From positions 1 through 9,148 of the forward strand of contig NZ_CAJMDQ010000083.1 in NCBI RefSeq assembly GCF_905212195.1: a stretch of 9,148 nucleotides of DNA, written 5' to 3'. The position numbers and the translations under genes are program-made. Below are positions 1 through 5,640 of this stretch, one piece after another. Every line of letters starts with the position of its first letter. Positions within the stretch are counted from its first letter, which is position 1. The notes under the pieces were generated by a model. That model had not been told where the DNA came from and searched no databases. It was given only the letters and a program-made list of their open reading frames with translations. Source of the stretch: an uncultured Anaerotignum sp. Its GTDB lineage: Bacteria > Bacillota > Clostridia > Lachnospirales > Anaerotignaceae.

Positions 1-34
1 ACAGTACTTGTTCCTTTGAATAGCCAAACTCCAT
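1..34 (-). CDS. Start of an unidentified gene, cut by the left edge
   Basis: Only the first 11 codons are inside the window, reading MEFGYSKEQVL. The start is well supported: a full AAGGAGG ribosome binding site lies at 44-50, nine bases before the ATG, and a good promoter with a possible operator lies at 124-152. The pattern M-E-F-x-Y-S-K-E-Q resembles the N-terminus of acyl-CoA dehydrogenases, many of which begin like M-D/E-F-x-x-T/S-x-E-Q. That is a guess from 11 residues, and the catalytic domain is not visible. The gene follows thpR on the same strand with a 148-base gap and appears to be its own transcription unit. Confidence 0.7.
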   Translation of the reverse strand, partial: MEFGYSKEQVL

Positions 35-75
35 AATTTGTTTCCTCCTTAAAAACAATTTTTGATCGTCATAAA

Positions 76-117
76 ATGTCTTTCTGACATACAGCGGGGT
101 ATTTCTGCATGCCGCTG
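76..117 (-). other. Leader hairpins before the left-edge gene
   Basis: Two short inverted repeats lie between the promoter at 124-152 and the ribosome binding site at 44-50, in what would be the 5' untranslated leader. One pairs 92-97 (CAGCGG) with 112-117 (CCGCTG) across a 14-base loop. The other pairs 76-80 with 86-90 (ATGTC/GACAT) around a 5-base loop. Neither has a strong U-tract and neither matches a riboswitch class I recognise. They could affect leader stability or be chance. Confidence 0.3.
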
Positions 118-123
118 GTATCA

Positions 124-152
124 ATTATACTTGATAAATCAAGGCTTTTCCA
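124..152 (-). promoter_or_regulatory. Sigma-A-like promoter with palindromic operator candidate
   Basis: Read on the minus strand there is a perfect TATAAT at 124-129, a 17-base spacer, and TGGAAA (4 of 6 to consensus) at 147-152. The spacer holds the palindrome CTTGATTTATCAAG at 130-143: two 6-base arms around TT. A dimeric regulator bound there would block RNA polymerase, so repression of the left-edge gene is a reasonable inference. The regulator is not identified. Confidence 0.55.
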
Positions 153-182
153 GCATGTATCTAAAAAAATACATCGTTTCCA

Positions 183-740
183 TCAATAAAAACTTTTGTC
201 TTTCAGTGGTTGTACAAACAGGGGACGATAGAACAGATTCCGTCCTCTGCGCACACTTTCCATGAGAGAAATTGCCTTCACCTGCACGGTAAGGTTTTCC
301 AGTTTTACCTGTTTTTGCACATCGGCAAACCCACGATACGGTTCTACCTCACGTCCCAATGTGATATGAGGGCTCAAACCTTTTTTCTCTCTGGCAAAGC
401 CCTGCTTGCCCAAAGAGATTTCCAGCTGCTGAAACAGCCGCTGAAGGGGTGCACTTTTCTCCACCCCTGCCCACAGGATGCCTTCCCGACCTCTGGGAAA
501 GAATCCCAATCGATCCAGCTTCAGTTCAAAGGGGCGATTCCGTCTGGTGGTTTCCATCATGGCCTGTACCACATCGTCTACTTCTTCCGGTCTGATTTCC
601 CCCAGAAAATGCAGGGTCAGATGGAAATTTTCCTTAAGCGTATAATTCCCCTTGCGGCAAAGTTCTGCCGCCTGCTGCTGTGCTCCTTCCAGAGCGTCCT
701 TCACTTCTTCTTCCAGTTCAATGGCAATAAATGTCCGCAT
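183..740 (-). CDS. thpR: RNA 2',3'-cyclic phosphodiesterase / 2'-5' RNA ligase family
   Basis: This 185-residue protein belongs to the 2H phosphoesterase superfamily, whose ThpR branch hydrolyses 2',3'-cyclic phosphate RNA ends and can join tRNA half-molecules by a 2'-5' bond in vitro. Both signature HxTx motifs are present: H40-L-T42-L within FHLTLHFLGE and H125-I-T127-L within SPHITLGRE. The N-terminus MRTFIAIEL is typical of the family, and the length is close to the usual 180-190. The ATG at 738-740 is chosen because AGGAGG lies just upstream and the in-frame extension beyond it would translate through the tkt terminator hairpin. No promoter of its own is evident, so expression probably depends on readthrough from tkt. 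The physiological substrate in bacteria is not settled. Family assignment is firm; in-cell role is inferred. Confidence 0.93.
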   Translation of the reverse strand: MRTFIAIELEEEVKDALEGAQQQAAELCRKGNYTLKENFHLTLHFLGEIRPEEVDDVVQAMMETTRRNRPFELKLDRLGFFPRGREGILWAGVEKSAPLQRLFQQLEISLGKQGFAREKKGLSPHITLGREVEPYRGFADVQKQVKLENLTVQVKAISLMESVRRGRNLFYRPLFVQPLKDKSFY

Positions 741-756
741 GCTTCCTCCTTTCTGT

Positions 757-806
757 AAAAAAGGACGGCGAGGCCCCTTCTTTTGGAAAGAGCCGTGCCG
801 TCCCTT
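757..806 (-). terminator. Rho-independent terminator after tkt
   Basis: On the minus strand GGACGGC (797-803) pairs with GCCGTCC (763-769). A small internal loop and further GC pairs follow toward the apex, and six U residues (757-762) come directly after the stem. It starts about 20 bases past the tkt stop codon. Its U-tract ends only about five bases before the thpR ribosome binding site, so it may also limit thpR expression. Confidence 0.8.
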
Positions 807-824
807 CATAAAATACAAAACTTC

Positions 825-2801
825 TTATTTTACAAGAGCCATTGCTCTTTCCACAACCTGTTCTACGGTGAAACCGAAATCTTTGAACAGGGTGCCTGCA
901 GGTGCGGATGCGCCGAAGCCATTCATGCAGATCACGTCGCCGTCCAGACCTACAAATTTATGCCAGCCAAAGTCTGCCGCTGCTTCTACAGCCAGTCTTG
1001 CGCGAACAGCCTTAGGCATAACGCTTTCTTTGTATTCGTCGCTCTGTTCTGCGAACAGTTCCCAGCAAGGCATGCTGATAACTCTTGCTTTTACGCCTTT
1101 TGCAGCCAGTTCATCATAAGCTTTGTAGATCAGTTCTACTTCGGAACCGCTTGCCATCAGCAGTACATCAGGTGTACCTTCGCAGTCACGCAGGATATAA
1201 GCGCCTTTCAGAGCGTCTTTGCCGGTGCCTTCCAGTGCGGGCATGTTCTGTCTGGACAGGATCAGACCGGTAGGTGTTGTAGTATGTGTCAGAGCTGCAT
1301 ACCAGCCAGCTGCTGTTTCTCTGGTATCGCAGGGACGGAATACCATGTAGTTAGGCAGGCTGCGCAGCATTGCCAGATGTTCGATAGGCTGATGAGTAGG
1401 GCCATCTTCCCCTACGCCGATGCTGTCATGAGTAAAGATGCTAATCACAGGCAGACCCATCAGCGCTTCCATACGCAGACCAGCTTTCATGTAATCACTG
1501 AATACGAAGAAACCAGCGATATAAGGTCTTACGCCGCCGTGTACAGCCATACCGTTTGCCATAGCTGTCATGGCAAATTCACGGATACCGAAGTGTACGT
1601 TGGAGCCAGCAGGATTTTCTTTGCTGTAGTATTCTCTGTCTTTCATAACAGATTTGTTGGAAGGAGCCAGGTCAGCACTGCCGCCGAACAGGTTAGGGAC
1701 AACTTTCGCTACTTTCTGCAGTACTTTTTCGGAAGTTGCACGAGTAGCGATGTCGCCTTCGTCTTTCCAGAAATCTTCGTCATTCAGCAGATCTGCTGCC
1801 AGCTTGTCGCTGTGCCACAGTTCGTATTCTTTTGCCAGTTCGGGATTTGCTTTTGCATATGCTGCAAACATTTCATTCCAAGCTGCTTCTTTCTTGGCGC
1901 CTTCTGCTGCCCATGCTGCCATGTGTGCTTTTACTTCTTCGGGAACAAAGAAAGGTTCTGTGTAAGGCCAGCCCAGATTTTCTTTTGTCAGCTTGATTTC
2001 TTCTTCACCCAGAGGTTCGCCGTGAGCGGATGCTTTACCCTGTTTGTTGGGTGCGCCGTAACCAATCAGTGTGTTTACTTTGATCAGGGAAGGCTTGTCT
2101 GTTTTCTTAGCTGCTGCAATGGCTGCTGCGATGGCGTCTACATCGTTGCCGTCTGTTACTTCTGCAACATCCCAGCCGTAAGCTTCGAAACGTTTCATGA
2201 CATCTTCTGTGAATGCAACGTCTGTGCTGCCTTCGATGGTGATTTTGTTGCAGTCATACAGTACGATCAGTTTGGACAGACCCATTGTGCCAGCCAGAGA
2301 AGCCGCTTCGGAAGCAACGCCTTCCTGCAGGCAGCCGTCGCCGCACAGTGCGTATGTGTAGTGGTCAACCACTTTGTATTCAGGTGTGTTGAATTTTGCT
2401 GCCAGATGGCTTTCAGCCAGTGCCATACCAACAGCGTTTGCGATACCCTGACCCAGAGGGCCTGTTGTTGTTTCTACACCTGCTGTGTGTTTGTATTCAG
2501 GGTGACCGGGTGTCAGGGAATTTCTCTGACGGAAGTTCTGCAGATCTTCAATGGTCAGGCCATAGCCGAATACATGGAGCAGGGAATACAGCAGTGCGGA
2601 GCCGTGACCTGCGGACAGTACAAAACGGTCTCTGTCGTCCCATTTAGGATTTGCAGGGTTTGCTTTCATTTCCTTTGCCCACAGTGCGTAAGCAGCGGGT
2701 GCAGCGCCCAGAGGCAGACCGGGATGGCCGCTTTTTGCTTTCTGGATCGCTTCTGCGGAAAGGAAACGCAGGGTATTTACAGTCAAGTTATCAATATTCA
2801 T
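825..2801 (-). CDS. tkt: Transketolase
   Basis: Transketolase moves two-carbon ketol units between sugar phosphates in the non-oxidative pentose phosphate pathway, using thiamine diphosphate (ThDP) and a divalent metal in the cytosol. The 658-residue length matches full-length bacterial enzymes (about 660). Visible in order: substrate histidine in SGHPG (H26), GHG at 65-67, GPLGQG at 114-119, and the ThDP/metal motif GDGCLQEG from 154 ending with N185. Then come H260, GGSADL at 373-378, FGIREFAM with the cofactor-activating glutamate E408, the pyrimidine-ring pocket around F431-Y437, HDS and GPTHQP (H458, H470), and SRQNMP with R517. A GGGAGG ribosome binding site precedes the ATG. It follows tal by 93 bases with a hairpin between, and a terminator follows it. 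The gene contains no TTA, CTA or TCA codon, suggesting strong codon selection and high expression. No split into N- and C-terminal subunits is seen. Confidence 0.98.
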   Translation of the reverse strand: MNIDNLTVNTLRFLSAEAIQKAKSGHPGLPLGAAPAAYALWAKEMKANPANPKWDDRDRFVLSAGHGSALLYSLLHVFGYGLTIEDLQNFRQRNSLTPGHPEYKHTAGVETTTGPLGQGIANAVGMALAESHLAAKFNTPEYKVVDHYTYALCGDGCLQEGVASEAASLAGTMGLSKLIVLYDCNKITIEGSTDVAFTEDVMKRFEAYGWDVAEVTDGNDVDAIAAAIAAAKKTDKPSLIKVNTLIGYGAPNKQGKASAHGEPLGEEEIKLTKENLGWPYTEPFFVPEEVKAHMAAWAAEGAKKEAAWNEMFAAYAKANPELAKEYELWHSDKLAADLLNDEDFWKDEGDIATRATSEKVLQKVAKVVPNLFGGSADLAPSNKSVMKDREYYSKENPAGSNVHFGIREFAMTAMANGMAVHGGVRPYIAGFFVFSDYMKAGLRMEALMGLPVISIFTHDSIGVGEDGPTHQPIEHLAMLRSLPNYMVFRPCDTRETAAGWYAALTHTTTPTGLILSRQNMPALEGTGKDALKGAYILRDCEGTPDVLLMASGSEVELIYKAYDELAAKGVKARVISMPCWELFAEQSDEYKESVMPKAVRARLAVEAAADFGWHKFVGLDGDVICMNGFGASAPAGTLFKDFGFTVEQVVERAMALVK

Positions 2802-2821
2802 ATCGTTTTTCCTCCCATTTC

Positions 2822-2849
2822 GAAAATTGCCCTTTCAAAAAAGGGCAAT
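2822..2849 (-). promoter_or_regulatory. Intercistronic hairpin between tal and tkt
   Basis: A perfect 10-bp stem, ATTGCCCTTT (2826-2835) with AAAGGGCAAT (2840-2849), closes on a four-base loop. On the minus strand it is followed by only three or four U residues, then the tkt ribosome binding site. The U-tract is too short for an efficient terminator. It may partly attenuate tkt, act as an mRNA processing or 3'-end protection element for tal, or both. Confidence 0.55.
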
Positions 2850-2894
2850 CTTCATCAAAAACATATTTTGGTTCACGTTACAAAAAGATGTTTC

Positions 2895-3542
2895 TTATTT
2901 CTTGGGTACGCTTTCCCAGTCTTTCAGGAAACGTTCGATACCGATGTCTGTCAGAGGGTGTTTTGCCATCTGGATCAGTACATTGTAAGGGATGGTTGCG
3001 ATGTGGCAACCAGCTCTTGCAGCGTCGATAACATGCAGAGGGTTACGGATGGAAGCAGCGATGATTTCTGTTTCGATGCCGTGGATATCAAAGATATCAA
3101 CGATTTCTTCAATCAGAGTCATGCCTACGGAACCAATGTCGTCCACTCTGCCCAGGAAAGGACTTACATATGTTGCGCCAGCTCTTGCAGCCATCAGCGC
3201 CTGTGTAGCGGAGAAAATCAGTGTCACGTTTGTTTTGATGCCTTCTGCTGTCAGGATTTTAACCGCTTTCAGACCTTCCAGTGTCATAGGGATTTTGATA
3301 ACGATGTTTTTGTGGATTTTAGCCAGTTCTCTAGCTTCTTTTACCATGCCTTCATGATCCAGGCTGATAACTTCCGCACTGATGGGGCCATCCACGATAG
3401 TTGTGATTTCTTTTACAACTTCTACGAAATCTCTGCCTTCTTTTGCAATCAGGGAAGGGTTTGTGGTTACGCCACAGATGACGCCCAGGTCATTCGCTTC
3501 TCTGATCTGATCCACGTTAGCGGTGTCGATAAACATTTTCAT
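2895..3542 (-). CDS. tal: Transaldolase, short TalC-type
   Basis: This 215-residue protein is a single-domain transaldolase of the family shared with fructose-6-phosphate aldolase (FSA). It would transfer a dihydroxyacetone unit between sugar phosphates, pairing with transketolase next door. Visible: D6 in MFIDTANV, the GVTTNPS loop at 24-30, the Schiff-base lysine K83 in IKIPMT, and NVTLIFS near 105. Two residues separate the activities: position 57 in SAEVIS is Glu, where FSA has Gln, and position 129 in YVSPFLGR is Phe, where FSA has Tyr. Both favour true transaldolase. The ATG at 3540-3542 has AGGAG seven bases upstream; an ATG at codon 3 is a less well-spaced alternative. It is the first gene of the tal-tkt unit. 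It has no TTA, CTA or TCA codon, like tkt. Confidence 0.96.
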   Translation of the reverse strand: MKMFIDTANVDQIREANDLGVICGVTTNPSLIAKEGRDFVEVVKEITTIVDGPISAEVISLDHEGMVKEARELAKIHKNIVIKIPMTLEGLKAVKILTAEGIKTNVTLIFSATQALMAARAGATYVSPFLGRVDDIGSVGMTLIEEIVDIFDIHGIETEIIAASIRNPLHVIDAARAGCHIATIPYNVLIQMAKHPLTDIGIERFLKDWESVPKK

Positions 3543-3610
3543 GATGCTTCTCCTCTTTCTTTGTATATGATTGTAAACAAGTTACCATTTGCACATATTA
3601 TGCTAGTTTT

Positions 3611-3639
3611 ATTGTACTGCATAGAAAAGGCAAAAGCAA
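3611..3639 (-). promoter_or_regulatory. tal: Possible tal-tkt promoter
   Basis: On the minus strand TTGCTT (3634-3639) and TACAAT (3611-3616) are separated by exactly 17 bases. The -10 matches 5 of 6 but the -35 only 3 of 6, so this is a modest candidate. It would give a leader of about 60 bases and lies downstream of the minus-strand terminator at 3720-3759, so tal-tkt would be transcribed independently of thrC. No better pair was found in 3543-3720. Confidence 0.35.
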
Positions 3640-3719
3640 CGGCTTTTCCCCACTTTTTCGTTTTCCGTCAATCTGCCCAAGGTCATAAGACAAGAGAAAA
3701 AATCTTTTGTTTGAAACAC

Positions 3720-3759
3720 AAAAAAGAGTAACTGTCCTTACAGGAGGAACAGCTACTCT
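3720..3759 (-). terminator. Minus-strand terminator upstream of tal
   Basis: On the minus strand AGAGTA (from 3759) pairs with TACTCT, followed inward by CTGT/ACAG and CCT/AGG pairs with one A-C mismatch and a bulge, and then a run of about six U (3720-3725). It would stop transcripts arriving from thrC before the tal promoter. On the plus strand no T-run follows it, so it appears one-directional. Confidence 0.65.
3730..3752 (+). repeat. 23-base hairpin core, copy 1
   Basis: Reads AACTGTCCTTACA, then GG, then AGGAACAG. Copy 2 at 3998-4020 is identical except for the two loop-side bases. The sequence flanking this copy, AGAG and CTACTCT, differs from that around copy 2, yet still largely base-pairs. 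Confidence 0.75.
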
Positions 3760-3841
3760 CTCAGGGTGTCGAAACAGTCGACACCCTATCGTCAAAGGCT
3801 CATTTCATTCAAGCCTTTGACGAATAAACAGAAGTATAAAG

Positions 3842-3883
3842 CAGGAGTTCCATCGGCTCAAAAGCCTTGAAACTCCTGTTTTT
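3842..3883 (+). terminator. Terminator-like hairpin inside the array, plus strand
   Basis: CAGGAGTT (3842-3849) pairs with AACTCCTG (3871-3878). An internal loop and a second helix GGCT/AGCC (3855-3858 with 3863-3866) sit above, and five T follow at 3879-3883. The shape fits an intrinsic terminator on the plus strand, but no plus-strand gene lies upstream, so its role is unclear. Confidence 0.4.
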
Positions 3884-3990
3884 CCTCGTCGGAAATAAAT
3901 TCCGACTGCGGTCTGCATTTGGGGAACCCTTTGTTCCCCAAGCCCTTCCGCACGTTTGAAAATGATAAAATCCCGTTTTTTAACAGGCTG

Positions 3991-4038
3991 AAAGGGGAAC
4001 TGTCCTTACATAAGGAACAGTTCCCCTTTTTTGTTTTT
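3991..4038 (+). terminator. Strong plus-strand terminator next to the thrC stop
   Basis: AAAGGGGAACTGT (3991-4003) pairs with the segment at 4017-4029. After a one-base bulge, CCTT (4004-4007) pairs with AAGG (4012-4015) around a four-base loop. On the plus strand the stem runs into TTTTTTGTTTTTTT, whose end overlaps the thrC stop codon. On the minus strand only UUUC follows, so it would be a weak terminator for thrC. No plus-strand gene precedes it. Confidence 0.75.
3998..4020 (+). repeat. 23-base hairpin core, copy 2
   Basis: Reads AACTGTCCTTACA, then TA, then AGGAACAG, matching copy 1 at 3730-3752 in 21 of 23 bases in the same orientation. Here the outer stem is AAAGGGG/CCCCTTT instead of the AGAGT/ACTCT of copy 1. 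Confidence 0.75.
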
Positions 4039-5505
4039 TTATAACAGCCAGCCTTTGACAAAATCGGCAATGCCGTCTTTTTCGCAGACATTCTTGTGTC
4101 TGATTTCTCTTGTTTCAATGCCGCGGATGGGTGCAGGGATGGCTACACCGCTGACTTTTTCCATTTCTTTCATCAGCGCAAAAGCGTCGCCATCTGCGTA
4201 TTTTTCATCCAACGCAGTCATAACGTCTTTTGTGAATTTGTAAGGGCTTGCGGTGGAAACGATAACCATGGGGTTCTTTGTGCCGCTTTCGGCTCTGTAT
4301 TTTTCCGCCGCCGCGTAAGCCACTGCTGTATGGGTATCCATCACATAGCCTGTGTTTTTATATACTCTGCGAATAGCGTCAAAAGTTTCCGCTTCATCAG
4401 CAAATTCCCCGGAAATCCGTTCTTCTGTGATTTCCGCTGTGTACTTCCCTTCTGCCTGCAAAGCAGCCATTTCTGCCTTTGTCTTGTCCTGTCCGCCCAT
4501 GTGGCACAGCAGACGTTCCAGATTGCTGGAAATGAGGATATCCATGGAAGGAGAAACAGTCACATGGAACGCGCGGTTTCTGTCATAAACGCCAGTGCGG
4601 AAGAAATCATACAATACTTTGTTGTCATTGGATGCGCAGACAAAATGACCTGCGGGCAGACCCATCTGTGCCGCATACCAGCCAGCCAGAATATCGCCGA
4701 AGTTCCCTGTGGGAACGGTAAAGTCCAGAGGTTCTCCCCATTTGATTTCGCCCATTTTCACAGCCTGAATATATGCCCAGTAGTAATATACAATCTGGGG
4801 CACCAGTCTGCCGATGTTGATGGAGTTTGCGGAGGAGAAACGATAACCTCTCTTTTCCAGTTCATCTGCCAGTTCTTTGTCCGTAAAAATCCGTTTTACA
4901 GCGCTCTGGGCATCGTCAAAGTTCCCTTTGATGCCTACCACACAGGTATTGTCCCCTTCCTGAGTAGTCATCTGCAATTTCTGCACAGGGCTGACACCGT
5001 CTTCCGGGAAAAATACCATGATTTTCACACCGTCTACGCCTGCAAAGCCTTCCAGCGCCGCTTTTCCTGTATCACCGGAGGTTGCTGTCAGAATAACGAT
5101 TTCTTCTTTCTGTCCCTGACGTTTTGCCGCTGTTTTCATGAGATAAGGCAGGATAGACAGCGCCATATCTTTGAATGCCAGTGTTCTGCCGTGGAACAGT
5201 TCCAGATAAAGCATATCCCCTTTTTTCACAAGAGGTACGATTTCTTTTGTATCGAATTTTTCATCATACGCATGTTCAATGCAGTATTTCAGTTCTTCTT
5301 CCGTAAAGTCCAGATACAGCTTCAATACTTCATAGGCCAACTGCCGATAATCCATCCCCATAAGTTCTTCGGGAGTCTTATCCATTTTGGGGATTTCCTT
5401 GGGAATATACAGACCGCCGTCAGGGCAGATGCCACGCAGGATAGCTTCTGATGCAGACGCGGTAATGTCTTTGTTTCTGGTGCCTATGTATGTTGTCACT
5501 GCCAT
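4039..5505 (-). CDS. thrC: Threonine synthase
   Basis: Threonine synthase converts O-phosphohomoserine to threonine with pyridoxal phosphate, the last step of threonine synthesis. The 488-residue protein is of the longer bacterial/fungal type: N-terminus YIGTRN, then SEAILRGICPDGGLYIP, the pyridoxal-binding lysine in LAFKDMALS (K112), the phosphate-binding loop ATSGDTGKAALEGF (143-147 core), FPEDGVSPVQKLQM, and VPTGNFGDILAGWYA. A GTG two codons further out (5509-5511) is in frame, but the ATG at 5503-5505 is better placed: the AAAGGG ribosome binding site at 5515-5520 is nine bases from the ATG and only three from the GTG. It has its own strong promoter at 5560-5587. No hom or thrB gene is adjacent, so the pathway is not clustered here. 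No T-box is visible in the short leader. Confidence 0.97.
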   Translation of the reverse strand: MAVTTYIGTRNKDITASASEAILRGICPDGGLYIPKEIPKMDKTPEELMGMDYRQLAYEVLKLYLDFTEEELKYCIEHAYDEKFDTKEIVPLVKKGDMLYLELFHGRTLAFKDMALSILPYLMKTAAKRQGQKEEIVILTATSGDTGKAALEGFAGVDGVKIMVFFPEDGVSPVQKLQMTTQEGDNTCVVGIKGNFDDAQSAVKRIFTDKELADELEKRGYRFSSANSINIGRLVPQIVYYYWAYIQAVKMGEIKWGEPLDFTVPTGNFGDILAGWYAAQMGLPAGHFVCASNDNKVLYDFFRTGVYDRNRAFHVTVSPSMDILISSNLERLLCHMGGQDKTKAEMAALQAEGKYTAEITEERISGEFADEAETFDAIRRVYKNTGYVMDTHTAVAYAAAEKYRAESGTKNPMVIVSTASPYKFTKDVMTALDEKYADGDAFALMKEMEKVSGVAIPAPIRGIETREIRHKNVCEKDGIADFVKGWLL

Positions 5506-5559
5506 ATTCACTCGCCCTTTCTTCCATGCCGATTTTCAAAGAGAATTGATGATAGTTCT

Positions 5560-5587
5560 ATTGTACGAATATTTTTCCATTTGTCAA
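5560..5587 (-). promoter_or_regulatory. thrC: thrC promoter
   Basis: On the minus strand a perfect TTGACA (5582-5587) and TACAAT (5560-5565, 5 of 6) are separated by 16 bases. The predicted leader is about 45-50 bases. The 7-base inverted pair TGTACGA (5562-5568) and TCGTACA (5594-5600) overlaps the -10 and lies just upstream of the -35, which could be an operator. Confidence 0.8.
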
Positions 5588-5640
5588 CCACAATCGTACA
5601 TTTGTTTTTTATCGAAAGACAATCTTGTATTCTGTATTTC

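Larger units (their letters stand above)
3720..4040. repeat. Intergenic array of seven hairpins, no gene
   Basis: This stretch between thrC and tal holds no credible reading frame but is packed with inverted repeats. (1) 3725-3759, imperfect. (2) 3763-3771 with 3779-3787, perfect 9 bp. (3) 3790-3800 with 3812-3822, perfect 11 bp. (4) 3842-3849 with 3871-3878, plus an inner 4-bp helix and five T after it on the plus strand. (5) 3888-3894 with 3900-3906, perfect 7 bp. (6) 3919-3927 with 3933-3941, perfect 9 bp, inside a weaker outer helix 3907-3911/3948-3952. (7) 3991-4029, long. Hairpins 1 and 7 share a 23-base core. The layout resembles a mosaic intergenic repeat (BIME or MITE-like) or a structured noncoding transcript. 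I do not recognise a named family. Confidence 0.6.

Noticed and set aside
158..175. ATGTAT/ATACAT inverted repeat after thpR as a terminator
   Set aside because: Six AT-rich pairs and no U-tract after the stem on the minus strand.
3573..3585. Palindrome-like GTAAACAAGTTAC near tal, as a catabolite-repression or other operator
   Set aside because: Only four bases per arm pair and it does not fit the cre consensus (no central CG).
783..3731. A 982-codon open frame on the plus strand across tkt and tal
   Set aside because: It is codon-for-codon antisense to both genes and stays open only because they lack TTA, CTA and TCA codons. The product is a Cys/Phe-rich sequence with no family features and has no ribosome binding site. 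The two sense genes have full active-site motifs.
3598..3795. A 65-codon minus-strand open frame in the intergenic region
   Set aside because: It runs through two hairpins including the terminator at 3720-3759, lacks a ribosome binding site and resembles no protein.
3720..4040. CRISPR array
   Set aside because: Apart from the one 23-base pair of copies the inverted repeats are all different in sequence, with no regular repeat-spacer period and no cas gene nearby.
3858..4118. An 86-codon minus-strand open frame overlapping the thrC end
   Set aside because: It starts inside thrC in another frame and translates through hairpins 4 to 7 of the array. If copies of the array exist elsewhere, similar spurious proteins may be in databases.
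4096..5451. A 451-codon plus-strand open frame opposite thrC
   Set aside because: Same register effect as opposite tkt: an in-phase antisense frame of a codon-biased gene, with no start signals and a Cys/Phe/His-rich composition.
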